DNA from: Janthinobacterium aquaticum
GTDB taxonomy: Bacteria > Pseudomonadota > Gammaproteobacteria > Burkholderiales > Burkholderiaceae_D
DNA: 64,000 nucleotides
Assembly (NCBI RefSeq): GCF_009208565.1
Contig: NZ_WFLK01000012.1
Coordinates: 1 to 64,000, forward strand
Direction of reading: 5' to 3'
A program made the position numbers and the translations under genes. The notes below the pieces were generated by a model. The model was not told where the DNA came from and made no database searches. It worked only from the letters and a program-made list of their open reading frames with translations. This document shows, piece by piece, positions 33,974 through 42,922 of the stretch. Every line of letters begins with the position of its first letter. The first letter of the stretch is position 1.

Positions 33974-34987
33974 ATGATGAAAAGTATCGTTTGCGATACG
34001 CCGGGTTCCCTGCGCATGGAGCAGCGTCCGCTGCCCGTGCCGACCGGCGATGAAGTGCTGGTGCGCATCCGCCGCATTGGCATCTGCGGCACCGACATGC
34101 ATATCTTCCGTGGCACGCAGCCATTTCTCACTTATCCACGCGTGATGGGCCATGAGCTGTCCGGCCATGTAGCCAGCGCTCCGGCAGGTTCGCACCTGGC
34201 CGAAGGCGACCAGGTCTACATCATGCCGTACCTGTCGTGCGGTACCTGCGTGGCCTGCCGCCAGGGCAAGACCAACTGCTGCACCCGCATCGAAGTGCTG
34301 GGCGTGCATCGCGACGGCGGCCTGGCCGAATACGTGGCGCTGCCATCGCGCTTTGTCTTCAAGACCGAAGGCATTTCGCTCGACGATGCGGCCATGATCG
34401 AGTTCCTCGCCATCGGCATGCATGCCGTCAAGCGGGGTTCAGTCGGTGCCGGCAAGCGCGTGCTGGTGGTGGGCGCCGGTCCGATCGGCATGGCTGTGAT
34501 GCTGTTCTCTCGCCTGAAAGGCGCTGACGTGACGGTGCTCGACGGCCGCGCCGATCGCCTGCAGTTCTGCCAGGACGCGCTGGGCATTGCACGCACGGTG
34601 GCACTGGGCGAACAGGACAAGGCGCAGTTAAGCGAGGCCACCGACGGTGAGTTTTTCGACGTGGTGTTTGACGCCACCGGCAATATCGCCGCCATGGAGC
34701 GCGGCCTGGAATTTGTCGCCCACGGCGGCAGCTATGTGCTGGTGTCCATCGTGCGCGAGCGCCTGTCGTTCTCCGACCCTGAATTCCACAAACGCGAAAC
34801 CAATCTGCTGGGCAGCCGCAACGCCACGGCCGAAGATTTTGAAGAGGTGGTCGTCGCCATGAAAGCGGGCCTGGTGCCAACCGGCTTGCTCAATACGCAC
34901 CGCACCACGCTCGATGAATTCACGGGCGTGCTGGAGCAATGGATGCAGCCGTCGGCCGGCGTCATCAAGGCCATCGTCGAGGTCTGA
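33974..34987 (+). CDS. Zn-dependent alcohol dehydrogenase, L-galactonate/aldonate 5-dehydrogenase-like
   Basis: The 337-residue MDR enzyme has catalytic-zinc residues in GICGTDMH and GHELSGH, four structural-zinc Cys in CGTCVACRQGKTNCC, and an NAD fold VLVVGAGPIGMAVM. It resembles LgoD/sorbitol-type dehydrogenases. In the known pathway LgoD oxidises L-galactonate to D-tagaturonate, the substrate of the next gene's family. It opens a long co-directional operon and is separated by one base from the downstream gene. The substrate is inferred from context; another aldonate such as L-fuconate is possible. Confidence 0.75.
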   Translation: MMKSIVCDTPGSLRMEQRPLPVPTGDEVLVRIRRIGICGTDMHIFRGTQPFLTYPRVMGHELSGHVASAPAGSHLAEGDQVYIMPYLSCGTCVACRQGKTNCCTRIEVLGVHRDGGLAEYVALPSRFVFKTEGISLDDAAMIEFLAIGMHAVKRGSVGAGKRVLVVGAGPIGMAVMLFSRLKGADVTVLDGRADRLQFCQDALGIARTVALGEQDKAQLSEATDGEFFDVVFDATGNIAAMERGLEFVAHGGSYVLVSIVRERLSFSDPEFHKRETNLLGSRNATAEDFEEVVVAMKAGLVPTGLLNTHRTTLDEFTGVLEQWMQPSAGVIKAIVEV

Positions 34988-34988
34988 G

Positions 34989-36131
34989 ATGAGCCAGACA
35001 GATACCAATCCGATACTGCAGTTCGGCACCAGCCGCTTTCTGCAGGCGCATGCCGACCTGTTTGTCAGCGAAGCACTGGCCGAAGGCCGCGCGCTGGGCC
35101 CGATCACCATTGTGCAGACCACTGGCAGCGCCCAAGGCGCCGGTCGTGTGGCGGCGTTTCGCCAGAGCGGCGGCTATCCGGTGCGCATCCGTGGCTTTCA
35201 GGACGGCGTCGTGATCGACGAAGAGCGCCGCGCAACCGCAGTCACGCAGGCGTGGCAGACCGGCAGCGACTGGCAAGCTGTGCGCCGGCATGCGGCTAGC
35301 CATGCACGCATTATTTTGTCCAATACCGGCGACACCGGCTATCAGTTGAGCGAAGGCGATCATGCCGGCATGCTTGACGGCGACGTCGTACCGGCCAGTT
35401 TTCCGGCCAAGCTGCTGGTGCTGCTGTACGGCCGCTTTCTGGCTGGCGCCGCGCCGATCACGCTCTACCCGTGCGAACTGGTGGTCGACAACGGCAGCGT
35501 CTTGCGCGAGCTGGTGGTATCGCTGGCGCGCGACTGGCAGCTGCCGTTCGATGCCATCGCTTACCTGGAAAGCGGCTGCATCTGGGTCAATTCGCTGGTT
35601 GACCGTATTGTGTCCGAAGCCATCGAGCCGATTGGAGCCGTGGCCGAACCGTATGGGCTGTGGGCCATCGAAGCGCAGCCCGGCATGCTGCTGCCGTGCA
35701 CCCATCCGCAAGTGGTGGTAACCGACAGCCTGCAACAGTACGAGCAGCGCAAGCTGTTCCTGCTCAATCTGGGCCACACGTATCTGGCGCAGCTGTGGCA
35801 GGATCGCGGCAGCCCGGCCGGCATGACGGTGCGCGAGGCGATGGCTGATGGGGCCATGCTGGCAGCACTGGAGTCGCTGTGGCAGGATGAAGTGCTGCCC
35901 GTATTTGCCGCCATGGGCGAAGCCGAAGCACAAGCCAGCGTAGCCTATCTGGCCCAGGTCAGGGAGCGCTTTGCCAATCCGTTTCTGGCGCACCGGCTGG
36001 CCGATATCGCGCAGAACCACGCACAGAAAATCGCGCGCCGCATGGCGCCGGTAGTGGCGCTGGCGCATCAGCTGTGCCCGGGCCTGGCGCAACCGCGCCT
36101 GCATGCCCTGCTCAAGGGTGGCGCGCAATGA
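34989..36131 (+). CDS. Mannitol-dehydrogenase-family oxidoreductase, tagaturonate reductase (UxaB)-like
   Basis: The 380-residue protein has the family N-terminus ILQFGTSRFLQAHADLF with the NAD-binding region, YPCELVVDNGSVLRELV, and the catalytic ESGCIWVNSLVDRIV segment equivalent to the invariant N/S-x-x-D motif. UxaB reduces D-tagaturonate to D-altronate. It is slightly shorter than E. coli UxaB (~480) and closer to stand-alone polyol/uronate reductases. It begins one base after the Zn-dehydrogenase stop (TGAG ATG), so the two are coupled. A step between L-galactonate oxidation and UxaA fits well. Confidence 0.72.
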   Translation: MSQTDTNPILQFGTSRFLQAHADLFVSEALAEGRALGPITIVQTTGSAQGAGRVAAFRQSGGYPVRIRGFQDGVVIDEERRATAVTQAWQTGSDWQAVRRHAASHARIILSNTGDTGYQLSEGDHAGMLDGDVVPASFPAKLLVLLYGRFLAGAAPITLYPCELVVDNGSVLRELVVSLARDWQLPFDAIAYLESGCIWVNSLVDRIVSEAIEPIGAVAEPYGLWAIEAQPGMLLPCTHPQVVVTDSLQQYEQRKLFLLNLGHTYLAQLWQDRGSPAGMTVREAMADGAMLAALESLWQDEVLPVFAAMGEAEAQASVAYLAQVRERFANPFLAHRLADIAQNHAQKIARRMAPVVALAHQLCPGLAQPRLHALLKGGAQ

Positions 36132-36254
36132 CAGCCCTGCCAGCAACTGCGCACAATGGGTCGGAAAGCCACAAGCCATGCCGGTTTCAACCGATATCGA
36201 CTAAAATGCCTTCCTCTTTCCTTACCCTAGTCGCTGACATAGCGCGTCTATCCC

Positions 36255-37181
36255 ATGTCAAAACCGGCCACCGTCTTCAAGCGCAGTTCGAACCTGCTAC
36301 TGCAATATCTGGCCGAGAATGTGGCCGTGGGCGAGATGCTGCCGACGGAGCATTATCTGAGCACGATCTGCCAGGGCAGCCGCACCGCCATCCGGAGCGC
36401 GATTGCCTACCTGGCCACGCGGCGGCTCATTGCCAGCGTGGCGGAACGGCGCCTGCTGCGCAAGCCGATACCGGGCGACTACTTCGATATCGCCGAGCTG
36501 CAGTCGGGCGCGGAGCGCATCCAGCAGGTGCTGATGGAACGCGTGTACCAGCGCGACATGCCGCCGGGCGCCGAGTTTTCGGAAGCCGAGCTGGCGCGCG
36601 AGGCCGGTGCGTCGACGGTCAGCGTGCGCGAGTTTCTGATCGGCTTTTCGCGTTTTGGCCTGATCGAGAAGAAGCCGCGCGGCGGCTGGCGCCTCTGTGC
36701 GTTCGATCCCTCGTTTGCCACCGAGCTGGCCGACATGCGGCGCATGTTCGAGATGGCGGCCGTAGAGAAATTTGGCAGCCTGCCGCCCGGCGATCCGGCG
36801 TATGCGGAACTGGCGCGGCTGATACGCCAGCACGAAAAGCTGGCGGAGAAAATCGACACGCGCCACAACGCCTTTCCGGCGCTGGACCGCGAGTTTCATA
36901 CTTTTCTGATCGGGCTCTTGAACAACCGCTTTGCGCAGGGCTTCTACGATATCGTCTCGTTCGTGTTCCACTATCACTACCAGTGGGACAAGGGCGAGGA
37001 AAAGGGCCGCAACAAATATGCGGTACAGGAGCACCTGGCCATCCTGCGGGCGCTGGCCGAGCACGACGTGCCCAAGGCGCTCGATTCCATGAAGTTGCAC
37101 CTGAACTCTTCGCGCAGCACCATGCTCGATTCGATCAGCACGCGCGACGCACTGACACAGCACAAAACCGACCAACACTAG
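36255..37181 (+). CDS. GntR-type regulator with two N-terminal winged helices and FCD domain
   Basis: The 308-residue protein has two successive winged-helix units: residues ~8-68 (LLLQYLAENVAVGEMLPTEH, GSRTAIRSAIAYLATRRLIA) and ~80-150 (QVLMERVYQRDMPPGAEFSE, ASTVSVREFLIGFSRFGLIE). An FCD ligand domain follows (LADMRRMFEMAA, HNAFPALDREFHTFLIGLL, YAVQEHLAILRALAEHDVPK) with the metal-binding Asp/His set. FadR-type GntR proteins normally have one winged helix. It sits inside the operon it probably represses, likely sensing an aldonate or 2-keto-3-deoxy acid. There is no stop or gap between the two units. Confidence 0.82.
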   Translation: MSKPATVFKRSSNLLLQYLAENVAVGEMLPTEHYLSTICQGSRTAIRSAIAYLATRRLIASVAERRLLRKPIPGDYFDIAELQSGAERIQQVLMERVYQRDMPPGAEFSEAELAREAGASTVSVREFLIGFSRFGLIEKKPRGGWRLCAFDPSFATELADMRRMFEMAAVEKFGSLPPGDPAYAELARLIRQHEKLAEKIDTRHNAFPALDREFHTFLIGLLNNRFAQGFYDIVSFVFHYHYQWDKGEEKGRNKYAVQEHLAILRALAEHDVPKALDSMKLHLNSSRSTMLDSISTRDALTQHKTDQH

Positions 37182-37224
37182 GCAGCGCCGTCACGGCCTG
37201 CCGCATCACCGCGGAGGGCCAGCC

Positions 37225-37557
37225 ATGAGCATCGCCACGCCAGTATCGAGCCTGCTGCTGATGTCCCCCGAGGACAACTGCATGATTGCGCGCACCGCGC
37301 TTGCCAAGGGTGACACCGTCACCATCGACGGCCAGGCCGTCACACTGTCGCAAAACATCCTGATCGGCCACAAGGTAGCGCGCCGCGCGCTGGCCGTGGG
37401 CGACAAGGTGCTGCGCTATGGCGCCCTGATCGGCAGCATCACCGCGCCGGTCGGCATCGGCGAACATATCCATACGCATAACCTGGAAAGCGACTACATC
37501 CCCACTTACACGCTGGGCCAGGACGGCCATCATTTCCTGGACAAGGAAGCCAAATAA
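37225..37557 (+). CDS. UxaA-family dehydratase, small (SAF) subunit
   Basis: The 110-residue protein is an SAF domain with LAKGDTVTIDGQAVTLSQNI, LIGHKVARRALAVGDKVLRYG and the His-x-His-Asn ending EHIHTHNLESDYI. This corresponds to the N-terminal segment of altronate/galactarate dehydratases, here encoded separately. The large subunit starts within its stop codon (TAATGA), so the two are translated together. In L-fucose clusters of betaproteobacteria the same split pair is proposed as L-fuconate dehydratase; in hexuronate pathways it is altronate dehydratase. Confidence 0.87.
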   Translation: MSIATPVSSLLLMSPEDNCMIARTALAKGDTVTIDGQAVTLSQNILIGHKVARRALAVGDKVLRYGALIGSITAPVGIGEHIHTHNLESDYIPTYTLGQDGHHFLDKEAK

Positions 37558-38810
37558 TGAACGCACCTACCCACAATCCAGTCGCTCCCGCCAACGCCGC
37601 ACTGGTGTCGCAACTGACCGGCTTTCCACGAGCCGATGGCCGCAAGGGCATCCGCAATATCGTGGTGGTGGCCTATATGGTCGAATGCGCGCACCATGTG
37701 GCGCGCCAGATGGTCAACGCCTTTCCCGGCCAGGACGTGCACCTGATCGGCTTTACCGGCTGCTTTCCGAACGACTATGCCGACCAGGTGATGCGCCGCC
37801 TGCTGACGCACCCGAACGTGGGCGCCGTGCTGCTGGTGTCGCTCGGCTGCGAAGGCTTCAATAAATATGGCCTGTCGAGCGCCGTGGCCGACAGTGACCG
37901 CCCGGTCCATACCATCACCATCCAGGAAAACAGCGGCACGCGCCCCAGTGTGCGCAGCGGCGTCGAGTGGATCAGCTGGGCGCTGGAGCACCTGGCGCAG
38001 CAGCAGCGCGTGCCGATGGCCATTGACGAACTGGTGGTGGCCACCATCTGCGGCGGCTCCGACAGCACCAGTGGCATCAGCGCCAATCCGGCCGTCGGCG
38101 TGGCGTTCGACACCCTGATTGCTGCCGGCAGCCCGTGCATTTTCGAGGAAACCGGTGAGCTGGTTGGCTGCGAATACCATATGCAGCGCCGCGCCGTGAC
38201 GCCGGGTCTCGGCGACGCCATCGTGGCCACCGTGGCCAAGGCGGCGCGCTATTACACCATCATGGGCCATGGCAGCTTCTCGCCCGGTAACGCCGATGGC
38301 GGCCTGACCACGCAGGAGGAAAAGTCGCTGGGCGCCTATGCCAAGAGCGGTTCCTCACCGATTGTCGGCATTTTGAAGCCTGGCGACCAGCCAGCCGGTG
38401 GCGGCCTGTACCTGCTTGACGTGGTGCCCGATGGCGAGCCGCGCTTCGGCTTTCCGAACGTGTCCGACAATGCGGAAATCGTCGAACTGATTTCCTGCGG
38501 CGCGCACATCACCTTGTTTACCACCGGCCGCGGTTCGGTGGTCGGCTCGGCCATCTCGCCGGTGATCAAGGTCTGCGCCAATCCGCAAACCTTCGAGCGC
38601 CTGTCCGACGACATGGATATCAACGCCGGCAAGATCCTGACCGGCGAAGCAAGCCTGGAAGAGGTGGGCGCAGAAATCGTCGACGCCGTGCTGCGCGTGG
38701 CGGCCGGTGAAATGAGCCGCTCGGAAGACCTGGGTCACCAGGAGTTCGTGCTGACCTACAAGCAGTTCGATGCGGTCGGGCCGGGCTGCTTCCCGCTGCG
38801 CGCGGCCTGA
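37557..38810 (+). CDS. UxaA-family dehydratase, large subunit (altronate or L-fuconate dehydratase)
   Basis: The 417-residue protein carries the C-terminal domain of the galactarate/altronate dehydratase family: FPRADGRKGIRNIVVVAYMV, LGCEGFNKYGL, ATICGGSDSTSGISANPAVG, SPGNADGGLTTQEEKSLGAY and a conserved ISCGAHITLFTTGRGSVVG. These iron-dependent enzymes dehydrate aldonates to 2-keto-3-deoxy acids. It overlaps the small subunit and is followed by an aldose dehydrogenase. Which aldonate it takes decides whether the pathway runs toward KDG or to 2-keto-3-deoxy-L-fuconate. Confidence 0.88.
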   Translation: MNAPTHNPVAPANAALVSQLTGFPRADGRKGIRNIVVVAYMVECAHHVARQMVNAFPGQDVHLIGFTGCFPNDYADQVMRRLLTHPNVGAVLLVSLGCEGFNKYGLSSAVADSDRPVHTITIQENSGTRPSVRSGVEWISWALEHLAQQQRVPMAIDELVVATICGGSDSTSGISANPAVGVAFDTLIAAGSPCIFEETGELVGCEYHMQRRAVTPGLGDAIVATVAKAARYYTIMGHGSFSPGNADGGLTTQEEKSLGAYAKSGSSPIVGILKPGDQPAGGGLYLLDVVPDGEPRFGFPNVSDNAEIVELISCGAHITLFTTGRGSVVGSAISPVIKVCANPQTFERLSDDMDINAGKILTGEASLEEVGAEIVDAVLRVAAGEMSRSEDLGHQEFVLTYKQFDAVGPGCFPLRAA

Positions 38811-38821
38811 AGGAGAGCGCG

Positions 38822-39850
38822 ATGAATGTCGACCAACGCATCAATTTACCGCGCGGCGGCCTGTCGCTGCCGTGCATCGGCATGGGCTGCGCGCCGCTGG
38901 GCGGGCTGTATCACGCGGTGACCGAAGCGCAGGCGCAGGCCACGCTGGAAGGCGCGTGGGACGCCGGTGTGCGCTTCTACGACACGGCGCCGTACTACGG
39001 CTACACGCTGTCCGAGCGCCGCGTGGGCAATGCCCTGCGCCAGCGTCCTCGCCACGAGTTCGTGATCGCCACCAAGGTGGGCCGCTTGCTGCGCGCCGAT
39101 GCCAGCGTGCAGCCGGGCGACGACGGCTTTGCTGCGCCGCTGCCGTTTCGGCCGCACTATGATTATTCTTACGATGCCGTGCTGCGCTCGCATGAAGACA
39201 GTCTGCAGCGCCTGGGCCTGGCGTCCATCGATATCCTGTTCGTGCACGATATCGGGCGCGTCACCCATGGCGAAAACGATGATGTCTACTGGCGCCAGCT
39301 GATCGACGGCGGCGGCTTTCGCGCGCTCGAAGAGCTGCGCGCCAGCGGCCAGATCAAGGCGTTTGGCCTGGGCGTCAATGAAAGCGCGGCAGTGCTGCGC
39401 GCCATGGAATATGCCGATCTGGACTGCACGCTGCTGGCCGGGCGCTATACGCTGCTCGAGCAGGAGTCGCTGTCGCCACTGCTCGACCTGTGCGAACAGC
39501 GCGGCAACGCCATCGTGATCGGCGGACCGTTCAATTCGGGCGTGCTGGCCGGTAACGGCAAATTCAATTACGCCGATGCACCGCCAGCGGTACTGGCGCG
39601 CGTTGCCCAGCTCGATGCCATCTGCCGCGAATTCAAGGTGCCGCTGCAGGCGGCCGCGCTGCAGTTCCCGCTGGCCCACCCGGTCGTGGCCTCCTGCATT
39701 CCGGGCGGCCAGGACCTGGCCCAGCTGCGCCAGAACCTTGCGTGGTTTGCTACGCCAATCCCGGACGGATTGTGGCTGGCGCTGCGCGATGCAGGTCTGA
39801 TCGATGCACGCGCGCCGCTGCCGCTGTCAGTGTCCGGAGAGGGCGCATGA
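38822..39850 (+). CDS. Aldo/keto reductase, L-fucose (D-threo-aldose) 1-dehydrogenase-like
   Basis: The 342-residue AKR has the catalytic Tyr in YDTAPYYGYTLSERRVG, Lys in ATKVGRLLRA and His in ILFVHDIGR. It resembles D-threo-aldose/pyridoxal 4-dehydrogenases, which oxidise L-fucose or L-galactose at C1 to the lactone with NAD(P). The lactonase gene overlaps its stop by 4 bp (ATGA), matching the next step. A GAAGGAGAG ribosome site precedes the ATG. Confidence 0.85.
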   Translation: MNVDQRINLPRGGLSLPCIGMGCAPLGGLYHAVTEAQAQATLEGAWDAGVRFYDTAPYYGYTLSERRVGNALRQRPRHEFVIATKVGRLLRADASVQPGDDGFAAPLPFRPHYDYSYDAVLRSHEDSLQRLGLASIDILFVHDIGRVTHGENDDVYWRQLIDGGGFRALEELRASGQIKAFGLGVNESAAVLRAMEYADLDCTLLAGRYTLLEQESLSPLLDLCEQRGNAIVIGGPFNSGVLAGNGKFNYADAPPAVLARVAQLDAICREFKVPLQAAALQFPLAHPVVASCIPGGQDLAQLRQNLAWFATPIPDGLWLALRDAGLIDARAPLPLSVSGEGA

Positions 39851-40677
39851 TGCGCATCGACGCTCACCAGCACTGCTGGCAACTGGCTGCGCGTGCAGGC
39901 AGCTGGCCGCCGCCTTCGCTGGCCGCCATCTACCGCGACTTTGCACCAGCCGACCTGGCGCCGCTGCTGGCCGAACACGGCGTGGACGGCACGGTGCTGG
40001 TGCAGTCGATGCCGCTGGAATCGGACACCGACTGGATGCTGGCGCTGGCTGAAAAAACCGCTTTTATCCGCGCCGTAGTGGGCTGGACCGACTTGCTGGC
40101 GCAGGACGCACCGGAGCGCATTGCCCGCCTGGCCGCGCAGCCGCTGTTGAAAGGCTTGCGCCCGATGCTGCAGGACCTGGACGACGATGCCTGGATCGGC
40201 GATGCGCGCCTGGCGCCGGCACTGGACGCCATGGTGGAACACGGCCTGCGCTTTGACGCGCTGGTGCTGCCGCGCCACCTGCCGGCACTGCTGCAGATGG
40301 CGCGCGCTTATCCGGTGCTGCCCATCGTGATCGACCATGCCGCCAAGCCGCCGATTCTTGACGCTGCGTTTGGCAACTGGCGCGAGGACATGGCACAACT
40401 GGCGGCGCTGCCGAACGTGCACTGCAAAATGTCCGGGCTGGTGACGGAAGCAAAGCCGCAGTGGCGCGTGGAAGACCTGCGCCCTTACGTATCGCATGTG
40501 CTGGCCGTGTTCGGACCACAGCGCGTGATCTGGGGCAGCGACTGGCCGGTGGTCGACTTGGCAGGCGGCTACAGCGCCTGGCTGGCGGCAAGCGAAACGC
40601 TGCTGGCGCATTTGCCTGAAGCGCAGCGTGAGCGCATTTTTGGCTTGAATGCTGTGCGGTTTTACGGGCTGGAATGA
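39847..40677 (+). CDS. Amidohydrolase-family aldonolactonase (L-fucono-1,5-lactonase-like, COG3618)
   Basis: The 276-residue TIM-barrel hydrolase has the metal-binding HxH near the start (MRIDAHQHCWQL), a middle PIVIDHAAKPP and the C-terminal WGSDWPVVDLAGG, as in COG3618 lactonases. It should open L-fucono- or L-galactono-lactone to the aldonate. Its ATG overlaps the AKR stop, so the two are coupled. A second ATG one codon on is possible. Family knowledge assigns related enzymes to L-fucono-, rhamnono- or galactono-lactones; context favours L-fucono/L-galactono. Confidence 0.85.
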   Translation: MMRIDAHQHCWQLAARAGSWPPPSLAAIYRDFAPADLAPLLAEHGVDGTVLVQSMPLESDTDWMLALAEKTAFIRAVVGWTDLLAQDAPERIARLAAQPLLKGLRPMLQDLDDDAWIGDARLAPALDAMVEHGLRFDALVLPRHLPALLQMARAYPVLPIVIDHAAKPPILDAAFGNWREDMAQLAALPNVHCKMSGLVTEAKPQWRVEDLRPYVSHVLAVFGPQRVIWGSDWPVVDLAGGYSAWLAASETLLAHLPEAQRERIFGLNAVRFYGLE

Positions 40678-40690
40678 GGGTGTGGTGGTG

Positions 40691-40790
40691 TTGGCTTACG
40701 CCGGCCAGGGCCGGCTAAGCCAACCTACGTCAACCTACGCCGACACGACGCAGGCCGTAGGTTGGTTTAGCCGGAACGGCGTAAACCAAC
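40691..40790. repeat. Dispersed palindromic repeat, TTGG variant, inside the sugar operon
   Basis: TTGGCTTACGCCGGCC...GGCCGGCTAAGCCAACCTAC (40691-40728) and GTAGGTTGGTTTAGCCGG...GGCGTAAACCAAC (40757-40790) are two palindromes of the window-wide family, with TTGG replacing TCGG. They separate the lactonase and mutarotase genes and could trim or stabilise the operon mRNA. Confidence 0.8.
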
Positions 40791-40812
40791 ATGAATTATT
40801 GGAGGAATCAGC

Positions 40813-41142
40813 ATGCAAAGAATGGGAATGGTCATCGGCATCGCACCCGAACGCATCGATGAATACAAATCGCTGCACGCGGCGGTCTGGCCGCAGGTGC
40901 TGGAACGCCTCGCGCAGGCGCATGTAAAAAATTATTCGATCTTCTTGCGCCAGCCTGAGAACCTGCTGTTCGGTTACTGGGAATACCACGGCAGCGACTT
41001 CGAGGCCGATATGGCCGCGATTGCCGACCATGCCGAAACGCGCCGCTGGTGGACCTTCTGTTCGCCATGCCAGCAGCCGCTGGCCTCGCGCGCCGAAGGT
41101 GAGCACTGGGCAATGATGGAACAGGTTTTTCACGTAGATTAA
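40813..41142 (+). CDS. L-rhamnose/L-fucose mutarotase-like protein (RhaM family)
   Basis: The 109-residue protein has the RhaM-type sequence MQRMGMVIGIAPERIDEYKS, LHAAVWPQVLERLAQAHVKN and YSIFLRQPENLLFGYWEYHG, with a C-terminal WWTFCSPCQQPL. Such mutarotases interconvert alpha and beta anomers and deliver the form used by the next enzyme. Within this cluster the sugar is probably L-fucose or L-galactose, not rhamnose. A TTGGAGGAATCAGC ribosome site defines the start. Confidence 0.87.
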   Translation: MQRMGMVIGIAPERIDEYKSLHAAVWPQVLERLAQAHVKNYSIFLRQPENLLFGYWEYHGSDFEADMAAIADHAETRRWWTFCSPCQQPLASRAEGEHWAMMEQVFHVD

Positions 41143-41201
41143 AAGCAGACCCGGAAATCATAGGGTCAGCCATAAAAAATAACAGTACCAAGGAGACCAG
41201 C

Positions 41202-41957
41202 ATGACCGCCAGACTACAAGGCAAAACAGCACTGCTGACCGCCGCCGGCCAGGGCATCGGCCGCGCCACGGCAGAGGCATTCGTGCGAGAAGGCGCACGC
41301 GTGATCGCCACCGATATCAACCAGGCGCAGCTCGATACGCTCAGGGAGCAGACCGGCTGCACCACCCACCTGCTTGACGTGACCGATGGCGACGCCATCG
41401 CCACGCTGATCAAGGAAATCGGCCCGGTCGATATCCTGTTCAACTGCGCCGGTTTTGTCGACGGCGGAACCATCCTCGAATGCAGCGACGAGGCGTGGGA
41501 CCGCTCGTTCGATATCAATGCGCGTTCGATGTTCCACCTGATGCGCGCCGTACTGCCGGGCATGCTGGAAAAGGGCGGCGGCTCGATCGTCAATATGTCG
41601 TCGGTGGCTTCCAGCGTCAAAGGCGCACCGAACCGCTTTATCTACGGCGCCTCGAAAGCGGCCGTGGTGGGCATGACCAAATCGGTGGCGGCTGACTTTG
41701 TCACGCGCGGCATCCGCTGCAATGCGATCTGCCCCGGCACCATCGAGTCGCCTTCGCTCAAGGAGCGTATCGCCGCCCAGGCCCAGGCTAGCGGCCAGAC
41801 AGTGGCCGAAGTGCAGGCCGCGTTCGTGGCGCGCCAGCCGATGGGCCGCGTCGGCAAGGCCGAGGAAATCGCCGCGCTGGCGCTATACCTGGCATCCGAT
41901 GAATCGGCATTCACCACCGGCATGGTCCACACCATCGACGGTGGCTGGTCCAACTAA
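41202..41957 (+). CDS. SDR-family 2-keto-3-deoxy-L-fuconate dehydrogenase-like enzyme
   Basis: The 251-residue SDR has the NAD loop TAAGQGIG, the NCAG motif, catalytic Ser in NMSSVASS and YxxxK in [14 protein letters not shown]. The specific pattern [20 protein letters not shown] is close to BDH2/KDF dehydrogenases, which oxidise 2-keto-3-deoxy-L-fuconate to the 2,4-diketo acid. The downstream FAH hydrolase completes this route. A CAAGGAG site precedes the ATG. Confidence 0.82.
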   Translation: MTARLQGKTALLTAAGQGIGRATAEAFVREGARVIATDINQAQLDTLREQTGCTTHLLDVTDGDAIATLIKEIGPVDILFNCAGFVDGGTILECSDEAWDRSFDINARSMFHLMRAVLPGMLEKGGGSIVNMSSVASSVKGAPNRFIYGASKAAVVGMTKSVAADFVTRGIRCNAICPGTIESPSLKERIAAQAQASGQTVAEVQAAFVARQPMGRVGKAEEIAALALYLASDESAFTTGMVHTIDGGWSN

Positions 41958-41978
41958 TTACAACAGAAAGAGATAGCA

Positions 41979-42845
41979 ATGAAACTGATGCGTATAGGCG
42001 CCAAGGGCGCGGAAAAACCTGCACTGTTGGACGCCAACGGCGGCGTGCGCGACCTGTCGGGCGTGCTGGCCGATATTACCGGCGCCACGCTGGGCAAGGA
42101 AGGCCTGGCCAAGCTGGCTGCACTCGATATCGACAGCCTGCCGCTGGTGGCCAATCCTGGCCGCATTGCGCCGCCATGGAGTGGCGTGGGCAAGTTCATT
42201 TGCGTGGGCCTGAACTACGCCGACCATGCAGCCGAATCGGGCATGGCGGTGCCGGCCGAGCCGGTGTTGTTCATGAAGGCGACCAGCGCGGTGGTGGGCG
42301 CCAACGATGCGGTGGTAATGCCGCAGGATTCGAAAAAGACTGACTGGGAAGTTGAACTCGGTGTGGTGATCGGCACCACCGCGCGCTATGTGTCGGAAGC
42401 CGATGCACTGTCGCACGTGGCCGGTTACTGTGTCGTCAACGATGTCTCCGAGCGCGAATACCAGCTCGAGCGCGGCGGCCAGTGGGACAAGGGCAAGGGC
42501 TGCGATACCTTCGGTCCCGTCGGCCCGTGGCTGGTGACCAGCGATGAAGTGGCCGACCCGCAAAAACTGGGCCTGTGGCTGGAAGTAAATGGCAAGCGTG
42601 TGCAGGACGGTTCGACCAAGACCATGGTGTTCGGCGTGGCGCAGCTGGTCAGCTATATCAGCCGCTTCATGACGCTGTACCCGGGCGACATTATCAGCAC
42701 CGGCACGCCGCCGGGCGTGGGCATGGGGCAGAAACCGGCCGCCGTGTTCCTGAAACCGGGCGACACCATGCGCCTGGGGATCGAAGGCCTGGGCGAGCAG
42801 CAGCAGACCGTGCATGCGTGGAACCCGGCGCTGATCGACGGCTGA
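41979..42845 (+). CDS. FAH-family hydrolase, 2,4-diketo-3-deoxy-L-fuconate hydrolase-like
   Basis: The 288-residue protein shows the fumarylacetoacetate hydrolase fold: FICVGLNYADHAAESG, the metal ligands in WEVELGVVIG, NDVSEREYQLERGGQW and GDIISTGTPPGVGMG. Homologues in L-fucose and L-rhamnose pathways cleave 2,4-diketo-3-deoxy acids to pyruvate and L-lactate. It lies 21 bp after the SDR that would make its substrate. The ABC importer follows. Confidence 0.87.
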   Translation: MKLMRIGAKGAEKPALLDANGGVRDLSGVLADITGATLGKEGLAKLAALDIDSLPLVANPGRIAPPWSGVGKFICVGLNYADHAAESGMAVPAEPVLFMKATSAVVGANDAVVMPQDSKKTDWEVELGVVIGTTARYVSEADALSHVAGYCVVNDVSEREYQLERGGQWDKGKGCDTFGPVGPWLVTSDEVADPQKLGLWLEVNGKRVQDGSTKTMVFGVAQLVSYISRFMTLYPGDIISTGTPPGVGMGQKPAAVFLKPGDTMRLGIEGLGEQQQTVHAWNPALIDG

Positions 42846-42922
42846 GGTTTGCGACAAGCTGCGCCATCAACATGCATAGAACATGGGCGCAGCCGCTTAT
42901 AGCGTAGTGGAGGAGACACACC

